Shown: piece after piece, positions 1 to 8,526 of the stretch
Layout of the letters: the number at the start of each line of letters is the position of its first letter
Position numbering within the stretch: position 1 is the first letter of the stretch
Assembly (NCBI GenBank): GCA_964542455.1
Contig: CAZIUC010000009.1
Span: 1-64,000, forward strand
Length of the DNA: 64,000 nucleotides
Direction of reading: 5' to 3'
DNA from: PFJX01 sp964542455
GTDB lineage: Bacteria > Pseudomonadota > Gammaproteobacteria > Burkholderiales > Thiobacillaceae
The notes under the pieces: generated by a model
What the model was told of the DNA's origin: nothing
The model's database searches: none
The model's input: the letters and a program-made list of their open reading frames with translations, nothing else
Position numbers and translations under genes: made by a program

Positions 1-57
1 GAATCACTGTCCAGCTTCGCGTGGAATCAGTGTCCAGGTTGGTCTGGAATACGCATT
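1..57. mobile_element. possible insertion-sequence terminus (IS21-like short repeats)
   Basis: The motif GAATCA(C/G)TGTCCAG occurs at 1-14 and again at 24-37, and a related GGAAT word follows at 46-50. Short tandem copies of a terminal motif containing TGTCCA are typical of the ends of IS21-family elements. No transposase is visible in the window; the element would lie to the left of base 1. The assignment rests only on this motif. Confidence 0.4.
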
Positions 58-74
58 CTGATCTTGCCCACGAA

Positions 75-97
75 GAACCGGCGAGGCACCGGCGCTA
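75..97. repeat. REP-like half element
   Basis: Read on the minus strand this stretch begins TGTAGCGCCGG and continues with a second CCGG-containing half. It shares the TGTAGCGCCGG head with the elements at 16884-16943, 19194-19239 and 38530-38557, so it appears to be one arm of the same palindromic family. Confidence 0.5.
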
Positions 98-231
98 CAG
101 ATTAGTTGCCGTTCGCCGTTCTTGCGCCCGACCTTCGTCGACCACGGAGACCACCCAATTATTCCTGACTTGATTAGTCGGGTATTTGATCTAAGGTTAG
201 GTTGTCTTTCCACCTCTGACAGGAGTCAGCC

Positions 232-462
232 ATGACAGATCAAATCCAGATCACTATCGACCATGATGTATACGACCGTCTGCAAATGCTCATGGTCCCG
301 CCCATCAGCGATGCCAACGCGGCCATCAAGGCTTTGCTGTTTCACGATGGGCGCGCAAGCCCGGCTTCTGTCGCAACGGAAGCCGGGGGGCAACATTTCA
401 CCTATGCACAGGAACTCGAGCGCTCCAGTCAGGGCATTTACGAATGTGGCGGAGGAACCTGA
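232..462 (+). CDS. small hypothetical protein, possible DNA-binding N-terminus
   Basis: 76 residues. An AGGAG ribosome-binding site at 221-225 is well spaced from the ATG. The N-terminus (ITIDHDVYDRLQ, then a helix ending AIKALLF) has the beta-strand plus two-helix look of ribbon-helix-helix DNA-binding domains and of SeqA-type N-termini; this is a resemblance, not a family match. The remaining ~35 residues are low-complexity and end in GGGT. It sits alone between a possible IS end and a methyltransferase on the other strand, with no partner gene visible. A weak hairpin (CCAGC-GCTGG followed by GGTCGGTTTTT) lies just downstream at about 465-488 and could terminate it. Function unknown. Confidence 0.5.
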   Translation: MTDQIQITIDHDVYDRLQMLMVPPISDANAAIKALLFHDGRASPASVATEAGGQHFTYAQELERSSQGIYECGGGT

Positions 463-594
463 AACCAGCGTGCTGGGGTCGGTTTTTCACCATTCCCAGC
501 CTGAAGGCGAGTTGCTTATCTGGTTTTTTACAGGTGGCGCCAGCGGGAGGGTGTTGCTTCTTCATGTCGACCAGTATGCTGGCAAGACAGGCCG

Positions 595-1173
595 CTATAC
601 CTGACGGCGTACCAGCACGGTCGCCAACTCGAACAGCCCGTTGGGATGCGACTCACGTTCAGGCTCGGTGTCCGGCCAGATCCAGCGGGATGACGGAAAC
701 AGGGCGCGCATGTCCGCCATTTCGCAGTGGAAGGGTGGGCCACCATCGCGACCGGTCTGCATGAACAGGGCGTAGAGATGGCCACCGGGTTTGAGCCAAT
801 CGAATAGCTGGCGCTCATAGCTTGGCCATAGATCTGGTTGCAGCGCGCACAGACAGGTCTGTTCGTAGATCGCGTCGAACGCGATATCGGAATGCCAGAG
901 CAAGGCATCGGCACAGACCAGCGTCGCCGTCACGCCCGACGCCGCCAGTTCCGTTTCGAGAAGCTTGAGCGCGGTCGGCGCGATGTCCAGTCCGGTAACG
1001 AGAAAGCCGCGCCGCGCCAGTTCCACCGCCTCATGTCCGCGACCACACCCCGGCACAAGAATGCGGCCATGCGCCAGGGCATCTGCATCCAGCCAGCGAT
1101 GCAAGGCCGGACTCGCGCCACCGCGATCCCACGGAATCGTGTTGGCTTGATATTTTTCTTCCCAGTGATCCAT
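595..1173 (-). CDS. TPMT-family SAM-dependent methyltransferase
   Basis: 192 residues, cytoplasmic. It begins with the DHWEEKYQAN-IPWDRG signature of the thiopurine S-methyltransferase-like family. SAM-binding motif I is VPGCGRGHE at residues 40-48, followed by the acidic strand end GLDIAPTAL. The C-terminal half (WPDTEPERESHPNGLFELATVLVRR) also fits this family. Bacterial members methylate tellurite, selenite, thiols or thiocyanate-like small molecules; the substrate cannot be read from sequence. It stands alone, about 50 bases from the FKBP gene stub in the same orientation. Length is normal for the short bacterial form. Confidence 0.85.
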   Translation of the reverse strand: MDHWEEKYQANTIPWDRGGASPALHRWLDADALAHGRILVPGCGRGHEAVELARRGFLVTGLDIAPTALKLLETELAASGVTATLVCADALLWHSDIAFDAIYEQTCLCALQPDLWPSYERQLFDWLKPGGHLYALFMQTGRDGGPPFHCEMADMRALFPSSRWIWPDTEPERESHPNGLFELATVLVRRQV

Positions 1174-1225
1174 CGCGGCGGCTCCTGATTAACGATCCGC
1201 GATTGTCACCTGAAGCGCGGGTGAC

Positions 1226-1335
1226 TCACTGAAACTTCACCAGTTCGACATCAAAGGTCAGATCCTTCCCCGCCAACGGGTGGTTGGCTTCCAGCTTTTG
1301 CCCAACCTGATAGTCGAGCGCATGCGCCGGTTGCG
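1226..1335 (-). pseudogene. 3' stub of an FKBP/SlyD-type peptidyl-prolyl isomerase gene
   Basis: Read on the minus strand, about 36 codons end in HALDYQVGQKLEANHPLAGK, then DLTFDVELVKFQ and a TGA stop. The NHPLAGK-LTFDVE motif is the conserved C-terminal signature of SlyD-like FKBP prolyl isomerases. The stub ends abruptly at about 1336, where the 3' end of a decayed group II intron begins. No other part of the FKBP gene is visible in the next kilobase, so the gene was interrupted and the rest deleted. It cannot encode a working enzyme. Confidence 0.8.
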
Positions 1336-1337
1336 GT

Positions 1338-2165
1338 AGGGACGATAGTTACCTGTCGCCCCCCGCACAGATCCCTACGTGTGGCATTACCGCATACGGC
1401 TCCTGCCTAAGGTCGTGACGCGAAGAAGCGCTCTTCCGGGCAGGGATGCAGGTTGCGCAAACTTGGCACATAGAGGCGAACCAGGCGTGTGTATCGTGGC
1501 CATGGGAGACGGTGGCGCTAACCGCGGCGCATAAGTGTGTGCCGCCAGCTATGGCAGATCTTGTTGCGGAAACCGTTCAGACGATGCGGATTGCCAGGCA
1601 TCGCGTGGTAGTTCAGGTAACACCCGCCGCACCCATCGTCCAACTACCGGTACCGGCTCGTGACGCCGACGCCTCAAGGTTTGGCGGATAGCGACCAACG
1701 TCGCACGCATCCGTTTCTTGATCGTCAGTCGAATCAGCTTGAAGCCAACGGTATGGTTCTGGCCACAGCAGTGCGTAAAGCCGAGGAAATCGAATGTTTT
1801 CGGCTTGCAGTCACCTCGTTCTTGGCGTTGCCGCAGGGCATACCGTCCGAATCGAAGCAGCCGCGTCTTGTCAGGATGGAGTGCCAACCTGAATTGGGCG
1901 AACACATAGTGCAGGAAGATGTTCGCCAGCAACGGCGAGATCACCGCTCCCTGGGGGGTGCCGCGTTCGGCGGCTACGCGATGCCCATCTTCCAGCACCC
2001 CCGCCTTGAGCCAGTTGCGGATCAATCGCAGAATGCGTCGATCCGCGACCCGGTGTTCCAGGAATCGCACCATCCACTCATGGTCGATGCTGTCAAAAAA
2101 CACCTGGATGTCGGCGTCCAGTATCCAGTTCACCTTCCGGGTCTTGATGCCGACATAGAGTGCGT
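1338..2165 (-). mobile_element. decayed group II intron remnant with broken reverse transcriptase
   Basis: On the minus strand, 1370-1402 (GAGCCGTATGCGG at its 5' end) reads like intron domain V, with the conserved AGC. A domain VI-like hairpin runs to about 1338 and ends CCCTAC. Upstream lies a reverse transcriptase/maturase relic. Its readable part (VNWILDADIQVFFDSIDHEW, later GTPQGAVISPLLANIFL and KPKTFDFLGFTH) spans about 1549-2165. The segment between LHYVF and LHPDKTRL, which should carry the catalytic YADD box, is missing by an in-frame deletion. The maturase tail continues in another frame (GYLNYHAMPGNPHRLNGF) from about 1625 and has an in-frame stop near 1520. The 5' half of the intron and the RT N-terminus are gone. 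It is inactive. Confidence 0.85.
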
Positions 2166-2189
2166 CCTGGCCATTTCTATCATGGCCTC

Positions 2190-2744
2190 CAGCCGAGCAC
2201 TGGAGAACCCATCGCCAACTGGGTATCGAGCACTCAGCAATTTACGAAGCGCAGCCTTTACCTGGATATCGAATGCGGGAACACATCCCAAGGTCACCAG
2301 AAGAATCTTGGATAAGAGAGTGTCGGATACCCTGATCTTTTTTTATCCAGCCTTGCCAACTTCGGTTGAAGTTGCTGCTTCAACCCAACTGCCAACTGGT
2401 TTAATTCCTTGGCAAGGCTATCGACGGGCTTGGTCTTGAAAATGCCGTCTTGCCAGTCATGGCTTGCCTCAACACGCAACCAACGCACAGCAAGGTAGCA
2501 GTACCTTGTAATCACGCTGGAGCGGATCAGAACCACCTTGATACATACCCCAGCTTGCCGGATAAAAAGCTAGATGCAGGGCTGCCAGATCAGCCGTTAA
2601 ATGTCCGGCGACAAATCTCTTCCAGGCTGCGTTGGCATGATCCCAGGAACGTCCTCGGTGATTCGGATCAGCTTTGTATTCCCGCGCGAATTCCCTCAAG
2701 ACGAGGTCAAACCTTGCCTGCTCCACTCTTGGCATTCCAAGCAT
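2190..2744 (-). pseudogene. frameshifted conserved hypothetical gene
   Basis: Starts at ATG 2744 behind GGAGG, only 17 bases after the purL stop on the same strand. The first ~90 residues read well (FDLVLREFAREYKADPNH, SWDHANAAWKRFV, LHLAFYPASWGMYQGG) and match my memory of a widespread bacterial hypothetical family of roughly 200 residues with the motif LAFYLASWGMYRGSS. The frame is then lost. A segment in a second frame (2294-2536) and a family-like segment SDTLLSKILLVTLGCVPAFD in a third frame follow. The last shift coincides with a run of seven T at 2338-2344. The 3' end merges into the truncated intron near 2165. Function of the family is unknown. Confidence 0.6.
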
Positions 2745-2761
2745 CTGTCCTCCGTCTAGCC

Positions 2762-5700
2762 TCACCCCACCCACTTCCTGGCATTCCTGAACAACCGCAG
2801 CCACGGGCCATCTTCCAGCCAGTCGTCGGGTTTCCAGGAGTGCTGCACGGCGCGGAACACCCTTTCCGGGTGCGGCATCATGATGGTGAAGCGGCCGTCG
2901 GGGGTAGTGAGGCCGGTGATGCCTTTGGGGGAGCCATTGGGGTTCTGCGGGTAGGTTTCGGTCTTGCGGCCACGATTGTCGACATAACGCAGACATATCT
3001 CGGCGTCGCGGCGTTGCGTCTTGCTGTCGAACACCGCCCTGCCCTCGCCGTGGGCGACGACGATGGGCATGCGGGAGCCGGCCATGCCGTCGAACAGGAT
3101 GGAGGGGGTCTTCGGGACTTCGACCATGACGAAACGGGCTTCGAACTGTTCCGAGACATTGCGCTCGAAGCGCGGCCAGTGTTCGGCGCCGGGGATGATG
3201 TCTTTCAGGCGGCTCATCATCTGGCAGCCGTTGCACACACCCAGAGCGAAGCTGTCTTCACGTTCGAAGTAGGCCTGGAATTCGTCGCGGGCGCGGGCGT
3301 TGTGCAGGATGGACGCGGCCCAGCCGCCACCTGCGCCGAGCACGTCGCCGTAGGAGAAGCCGCCGCAAGCCGCCAAGCCCTTGAAGCTCTTGAGTTTCAC
3401 CCGGCCGGCGAGGATGTCGCTCATGTGCACATCCACCGGGGCAAATCCGGCGCGGGCGAAGGCGGCGGCCATTTCCACCTCGCCGTTGACGCCCTGCTCG
3501 CGCAGGATGGCGATCTTGGGCTGGGTGGTTTTGGAGCCCCTCCCCCCCCGGGGGAGGGGTTGGGGAGAGGGAACGGAGGTGGCGATAGCAACCGGCTTCG
3601 ATGAAGCCGCCGTTGTTCCCTCTCCCCCAGCCCCTCCCCCGGGGGGGGAGGGGAGTGTTATGTCTTCATTCAAATCAAACGTCAGCTCGACGTGCAGGCC
3701 GGGATTGTTCTTCTTCGCCAATCCTTTGAATTCCTGTTCCGCGCAGTCCGGGTTATCGCGCAGCGCCTGCATGCGATAGCTGGTTTCCGCCCAGGCGGAG
3801 AGCAGATCGGCACGGGCTTCGTCGAACACCGGAACCCCTTCACGCAGGATGCGGATGCGATCCTGCTGATTGGTGCCGCCGACGATGAAGAACTCGTCAC
3901 GCATGCCGGCTTCCATGCAGGCGTCCGTGACCGCTTTGGTGTCGCCGCGGCGTACCTGGATCACCGCGCCCAGTTCTTCGTTGAACAGGATACCGAACAG
4001 GCGGCTGGTATAGGGTTCGTGCGGATCGGGGGCGTCTTCCACGTCATTCATGATGTCTTCGTGGATGCGGTGGTATCTCAATTCATCCACATCGAGATCG
4101 ACGCCGCAGCGGCCGGCGAAGGCCATTTCACAGATCGTGGTGAACAGGCCGCCATCGCCGCGATCGTGGTAGGCGAGCAGTTTGCCCTCGCAGTTGAGTT
4201 TCTGTATCAGGGCGAAGAAGGTTTTCAGGCGTGCCGGCTCTTCAAGGTCCGGGCAGGTGTCACCCAGTTCGCCGTAGACCTGGCCGAGGATGGAACCGCC
4301 CAGACGGTTCTGGCCGTGCCCCAGGTCGAGCAGGATCAGGTCGGTTTCTCCGCAATCGGTTCTGAGTTGCGGCGTGAGGGTGCGGCGCGCGTCCGGGCTG
4401 GGGGCGAAGGCGGTGATGATGAGGGAGAGCGGCGACACCACGGCTTTGCCCTGCTCACCGTCCTGCCAGCGCGAGGCCATCGACATGGAGTCCTTGCCCA
4501 CGGGAATGCTGATGCCGAGTTCCGGGCACAGTTCCTTGCCCACGGCGCGCACGGTGTCGAACAGGGCGGCATCCTCACCCGGCTGGCCGGCGGCGGCCAT
4601 CCAGTTGGCGGATAGGCGGATGTTGGAGAGGTCATTCACCGCCGCCGCCGCCAGATTGGTGATGGCCTCGCCCACCGCCATGCGGCCGGAGGCGGCGGGG
4701 TCGATGAGGGCGATGGGGCTGCGTTCGCCCATCGCCATCGCCTCGCCGAGATGGGTTTCGTAGCCCATCGTGGTCACCGCCACGTCGGCCACCGGCATCT
4801 GCCAGGGACCGACGAACTGGTCGCGCGCGGTATAGCCGCCCACGGTGCGGTCGCCGATGGTGATGAGGAAGGACTTGCCGGCCACGGTCGGGTGGCGCAG
4901 CACGCGGTAGGCCGCTTCGTTCAGGTTGAGGCCCCCGGCGGTAAAAGGCTTGAGTGTGGCGGCCTGATGTTGCACATCGCGGGTCATGCGCGGCGGTTTG
5001 CCGAGTAGGACGTCCATTTCCATATCGACCGCGTTGTTGCCGAAATGGCGATCCGTCACTGTCAGTTGGCCATCATCGGTGGCGGTGCCGACGACCGCGT
5101 AGGGGCAGCGCTCGCGTTCGCACAATTGCTTGAACAGGGGAAGGTTTTCCGGGGCGATGGCCAGAACATAGCGTTCCTGCGCCTCGTTGCACCAGATTTC
5201 GCGCGGGCTCATGCCCGGCTCCAGGCTGGGCACGTCGCGCAGTTCGAATTTCGCGCCAAGCCCGGCGCCATGGGCCAGTTCCGGCATGGCGTTGGAGATG
5301 CCGCCGGCGCCCACGTCATGCACGGAGAGGATAGGATTGTCCTCGCCCATCTGCCAGCAGCGGTCAATGACTTCCTGCGCGCGGCGCTGGATTTCCGGGT
5401 TGCCGCGCTGCACGGAATCGAAGTCCAGGGCTTCGGCATTGCTGCCCGCGCCCATGCTGGAGGCGGCGCCGCCACCGAGACCAATCAGCAGGCCTGGCCC
5501 GCCCAACTGAATCAGCAGGGTGCCGGCCTGGAACATCTGCTTGTGGATGTGGCGTTCCTGGATGTTGCCGAGGCCGCCGGCCAGCATGATCGGCTTGTGA
5601 TAGCCGCGCATACGGCCATCCGGAGTTTTCAGTTCGAAGGTACGGAAGTAGCCGGTGAGGTTGGGACGGCCAAATTCGTTGTTGAAGGCGGCGGCGCCGA

Positions 5701-6805
5701 TCGGGCCGTCGATCATGATCTGCAGCGGCGAGACGATGCGACCGGGACGACCATACTCGTGTTCCCACGGTTGCTTGAAGCCGGGAATGTGCAGGTTGGA
5801 CACGGTGAAACCGCACAGGCCGGCCTTGGGCTTGGAGCCCTGCCCTACCGCGCCTTCGTCGCGAATCTCGCCGCCGGAGCCGGTGGCCGCGCCGGCGAAC
5901 GGGGCGATGGCGGTGGGATGGTTGTGGGTCTCCACCTTCATCAGGATGTGGGTGGGTTCGAGGTGGAAACGGTAAACGTGCTTCTGGTCCGGGTAGAAAC
6001 GGCCGATGGTGGCGCCGGCGATCACCGAGGCGTTGTCGCCATAGGCCGACAGGGTGCCTTCGGGGCGTACGCTGTGGGTGTGGCGGATCATGCCGAACAG
6101 TGATTCGCTCTGTTTCTCGCCGTCGATCACCCATTCCGCGTTGAATATCTTGTGGCGGCAGTGCTCGGAGTTGGCCTGCGCGAACATCATCAATTCCACA
6201 TCGGTGGGATTGCGCTTCACCCGCTTGAAATTGCTGACCAGGTAGTCGATCTCGTCCGGAGACAGGGCCAGGCCCAGATCCACGTTGGCCTGTTGCAGCG
6301 CCTTTTTGCCGCCTCTGAGGATATTCACCGTGGCCAGCGGTTGCGGGGCGACGTGGTGGAACAGCATTTCCGCGTCGCGTTCATCGAACAGCACGCTCTC
6401 GGTCATGCGGTCGTGCAGATACGGCAGCGCGGCTCGCGCCACTTCGGCCTTTACCGGCCTGCCCTTCTTGTTCAGCAGGCGCCAGGCGACCCCGTGCTCG
6501 ATGCGCTTGACCGCGCTCAAACCGCAATTGGCGGCGATGTCCGTGGCCTTGGACGACCAGGGCGATACGGTGCCCAGGCGGGGAGTGACCAGAATGCACT
6601 CGCCCTCGGCCTGGCGCGGGTCGGCATGCAGCAACTCGCCGAGGAAATCGAGATCGTCCGGGTTCAGTTCAGCGTCGAGTTCGACGAAGTAGCGCTGTTC
6701 CGCCTGTATCTCGGCAACGCCCAGTGGCCCGATGGCCTCCAGCAATTTGTTGATGCGGAATTCGGAGAGGGCGGAACCGCCCTTGAGGAACAGGACGCGG
6801 GACAT
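2762..6805 (-). CDS. purL: phosphoribosylformylglycinamidine synthase (FGAM synthase)
   Basis: 1,347 residues, the long single-chain form used in beta- and gammaproteobacteria. It converts FGAR plus glutamine and ATP to FGAM in purine synthesis. From the N-terminus: a PurS-like domain, a linker, two AIRS-type synthetase halves (KVETHNHPTAI; later GGYTARDQFVGPWQMPV and GKDSMSM), then a class I glutamine amidotransferase domain with the cysteine in FALGVCNGCQMM and the downstream PHPERVFR. About residues 1051-1090, between the synthetase and glutaminase domains, are an extra Gly/Pro/Ser-rich stretch coded by an inverted repeat (3537-3653). Homologues have only about a dozen residues there. The reading frame is intact, so the enzyme is probably functional with a longer linker. 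Confidence 0.97.
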   Translation of the reverse strand: MSRVLFLKGGSALSEFRINKLLEAIGPLGVAEIQAEQRYFVELDAELNPDDLDFLGELLHADPRQAEGECILVTPRLGTVSPWSSKATDIAANCGLSAVKRIEHGVAWRLLNKKGRPVKAEVARAALPYLHDRMTESVLFDERDAEMLFHHVAPQPLATVNILRGGKKALQQANVDLGLALSPDEIDYLVSNFKRVKRNPTDVELMMFAQANSEHCRHKIFNAEWVIDGEKQSESLFGMIRHTHSVRPEGTLSAYGDNASVIAGATIGRFYPDQKHVYRFHLEPTHILMKVETHNHPTAIAPFAGAATGSGGEIRDEGAVGQGSKPKAGLCGFTVSNLHIPGFKQPWEHEYGRPGRIVSPLQIMIDGPIGAAAFNNEFGRPNLTGYFRTFELKTPDGRMRGYHKPIMLAGGLGNIQERHIHKQMFQAGTLLIQLGGPGLLIGLGGGAASSMGAGSNAEALDFDSVQRGNPEIQRRAQEVIDRCWQMGEDNPILSVHDVGAGGISNAMPELAHGAGLGAKFELRDVPSLEPGMSPREIWCNEAQERYVLAIAPENLPLFKQLCERERCPYAVVGTATDDGQLTVTDRHFGNNAVDMEMDVLLGKPPRMTRDVQHQAATLKPFTAGGLNLNEAAYRVLRHPTVAGKSFLITIGDRTVGGYTARDQFVGPWQMPVADVAVTTMGYETHLGEAMAMGERSPIALIDPAASGRMAVGEAITNLAAAAVNDLSNIRLSANWMAAAGQPGEDAALFDTVRAVGKELCPELGISIPVGKDSMSMASRWQDGEQGKAVVSPLSLIITAFAPSPDARRTLTPQLRTDCGETDLILLDLGHGQNRLGGSILGQVYGELGDTCPDLEEPARLKTFFALIQKLNCEGKLLAYHDRGDGGLFTTICEMAFAGRCGVDLDVDELRYHRIHEDIMNDVEDAPDPHEPYTSRLFGILFNEELGAVIQVRRGDTKAVTDACMEAGMRDEFFIVGGTNQQDRIRILREGVPVFDEARADLLSAWAETSYRMQALRDNPDCAEQEFKGLAKKNNPGLHVELTFDLNEDITLPSPPGGGAGGEGTTAASSKPVAIATSVPSPQPLPRGGRGSKTTQPKIAILREQGVNGEVEMAAAFARAGFAPVDVHMSDILAGRVKLKSFKGLAACGGFSYGDVLGAGGGWAASILHNARARDEFQAYFEREDSFALGVCNGCQMMSRLKDIIPGAEHWPRFERNVSEQFEARFVMVEVPKTPSILFDGMAGSRMPIVVAHGEGRAVFDSKTQRRDAEICLRYVDNRGRKTETYPQNPNGSPKGITGLTTPDGRFTIMMPHPERVFRAVQHSWKPDDWLEDGPWLRLFRNARKWVG
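3537..3653. repeat. G/C-tract inverted repeat inserted in frame in purL
   Basis: Left arm 3537-3574 (CCCCTCCCCCCCCGGGGGAG..., ending GAGAGGGAAC) and right arm 3615-3653 (GTTCCCTCTCCCCC..., ending GGGGGAGGGG) are near-perfect reverse complements around a ~40-base centre. Palindromes of this type normally lie between genes. Here the element is translated within purL as a Pro/Gly-rich segment with no stop codon. It sits exactly in the linker before the glutaminase domain. Confidence 0.85.
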
Positions 6806-6936
6806 GGGGCCGGGCTCTGATGCGGGAAAGCGTGGATTTTAGCGTGAAACCAAGTGCCGATTTCCGTTGCTCGGGTTGGCGGCCATATCGCGTCATCATC
6901 CCCGAATGGGGAAACCCGGCATTCTCGCCACAAGCC

Positions 6937-7338
6937 TCAGGAAAAGAGCGAATCCCCCCCCGGAGGAGCAAGCGCGGCCTTCAAGGCATCGGCGACACGA
7001 CCGGCATTGAAGGGTTTGATGATGTAGCCCACCGCGCCGAAGCTCACCGCCTCGCGCACCGTGGTCATGCTGGCATCGCCAGTAATCATCACCACGCGTA
7101 CATCGGGAAATTTCTCACGCAGTATCTTCAGGGTATCCAGGCCGGAAATTCCAGGCATGTTGACGTCCAGACAAACCGCATCCGGATGCAGCCGTTCCAC
7201 TTGGGCCAAGCCCGCCTGGCCATCCTTGGCCTCACCCGCCACGGCAAAGCCCTCGCTGCGCAGGATCGCCTTAAGCACTTCACGCATCAAGGTGTCGTCA
7301 TCCACCACCAGCACGCGTTGTTTTTCTTTTTCGTCCAT
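6937..7338 (-). CDS. single-domain CheY-like response regulator
   Basis: 133 residues from ATG 7338; a TTG four codons upstream is possible, but GGAAG is better placed for the ATG. It is a receiver domain only: acidic pocket D13-D15, phospho-acceptor D58 in CLDVNMPG, T86 in MITGD, K108 in IIKPF. No output domain, so it probably acts by protein contact, like CheY or PilG-type regulators. No histidine kinase lies next to it. Its upstream neighbour is a small unknown gene on the same strand, and purL is downstream after 130 bases. The partner is unknown. Confidence 0.92.
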   Translation of the reverse strand: MDEKEKQRVLVVDDDTLMREVLKAILRSEGFAVAGEAKDGQAGLAQVERLHPDAVCLDVNMPGISGLDTLKILREKFPDVRVVMITGDASMTTVREAVSFGAVGYIIKPFNAGRVADALKAALAPPGGDSLFS

Positions 7339-7414
7339 TTCTTCCACCAAAAAAACAAGCCGGCCTATGTATCCACTTCAGCCGGCATGCTCATCTATTC
7401 AGAGGGGCGAAACT

Positions 7415-7618
7415 TTAACCGTCATCCCCCTTATCCATTACAGGTCTTTGCAAATATTGTATGCCGCAATAGTGCGCCACGAACTCCGCGCCTTCCTCGC
7501 TAGCCAATAGCGCATCGGCGTAATCGTCCATGACGGCATCACAATCGAGGATGGAGCAGGCATCATCCATGTCGCAAGGCAGCAATTTACCGCCAGCGGT
7601 TGTATTGGGCGCTTCCAT
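7415..7618 (-). CDS. small acidic hypothetical protein
   Basis: 67 residues, starting at ATG 7618 behind a strong AAAGGAGA site. The reading frame stays open upstream but without a ribosome-binding site. The sequence is acidic with three cysteines in the first half (LLPCDMDDACSILDCDAVMDDY) and ends GDDG. It is divergent from nnrD with about 60 bases between starts, and 65 bases upstream of the response regulator in the same direction, so the two could be cotranscribed. I do not recognise a family. Confidence 0.55.
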   Translation of the reverse strand: MEAPNTTAGGKLLPCDMDDACSILDCDAVMDDYADALLASEEGAEFVAHYCGIQYLQRPVMDKGDDG

Positions 7619-7679
7619 GACAGTCTCCTTTATAGGGGTTGTAATGTTTTTTATAGCTCCGTAGCGAGGAAATAAAACC

Positions 7680-8510
7680 ATGCAAGAGATACGGTTAAAT
7701 ACCCTCCCCGACCTCCCCCAGCCACGTCCGGTCGATTGCAACAAGGGCGATTTCGGCGCGGTGGCGATTATCGGCGGCGCGCCGGGGATGGTCGGGGCGG
7801 CGCTACTGGCGGCTCGCGCGGCTTTGTTCTGCGGCGCGGGAAGGGTCTATGCGGGGGTACTCGACGAGCGCATCAGTCTTGACCCGGCCATGCCGGAACT
7901 GATGGTCACCCACCCCGCCTCCCTGCCACCATTGGCACGCCCGGCTTGCCTGGTGGTGGGGCCGGGCCTGGGGCAATCCGCCGCCGCGCGCGCGGCGTTG
8001 ATGGCTGTCCTGGACCTGGATCAACCGCTGCTGCTGGATGCCGACTCACTCAATCTGATCGCCGCCGATCCCGTCCTGCGCAAACAGCAGAGTGCCCGCA
8101 CCGCCGCCACCGTGCTGACGCCTCACCCCGGCGAGGCGGGGCGCTTGTTGGGCTTGAGCAGCGCGGAGGTACAGAGCAACCGTCCGGGCAGCGTGTCGCG
8201 ACTGAGCGAGACCTTCCATGCGGTGGTAGTCCTGAAAGGTGCCGGCACACTGGTCAAGGCACCCGCAGGCGAGATCTGGCGCAACACCAGCGGCAATCCC
8301 GGAATGGCCGCGCCAGGGATGGGCGATGTACTGGCCGGCATCATCGCCGCTCTGATCGCACAAGGCATGACCGTGGAAGCGGCGGCCATTTACGGTGTCT
8401 GGCTGCATGGCGCGGCCGCCGATATGGCTGTCGAAGAAGGTCTGGGGCCGCGCGGCCTGAGCGCTTCGGAACTGCTGCCACGCGTCAGACGGCTGCTCAA
8501 TTCGGCCTGA
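7680..8510 (+). CDS. nnrD: ADP-dependent NAD(P)H-hydrate dehydratase
   Basis: 276 residues. This is the YjeF C-terminal (carbohydrate-kinase fold) domain that dehydrates damaged NADHX/NADPHX back to NAD(P)H. Visible motifs: GDFGAVAIIGGAPGM at residues 23-37, LLLDADSLN, TPHPGEAGRLL and the nucleotide-site signature NPGMAAPGMGDVLAG. The NnrE epimerase domain fused at the N-terminus in many bacteria is absent here, so the epimerase must be encoded elsewhere. A GAGG site precedes the ATG. It converges with selO, with 16 bases between stops. Confidence 0.93.
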   Translation: MQEIRLNTLPDLPQPRPVDCNKGDFGAVAIIGGAPGMVGAALLAARAALFCGAGRVYAGVLDERISLDPAMPELMVTHPASLPPLARPACLVVGPGLGQSAAARAALMAVLDLDQPLLLDADSLNLIAADPVLRKQQSARTAATVLTPHPGEAGRLLGLSSAEVQSNRPGSVSRLSETFHAVVVLKGAGTLVKAPAGEIWRNTSGNPGMAAPGMGDVLAGIIAALIAQGMTVEAAAIYGVWLHGAAADMAVEEGLGPRGLSASELLPRVRRLLNSA

Positions 8511-8526
8511 ATACGAACCCGCCGTG

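Noticed and set aside
1660..2439. 259-codon plus-strand frame over the intron remnant
   Set aside because: The minus strand carries the recognisable reverse transcriptase relic and domain V; this frame has no known motif.
2450..3604. 384-codon plus-strand frame antisense to purL
   Set aside because: Complement of a clearly coding gene; composition is that of a shadow frame.
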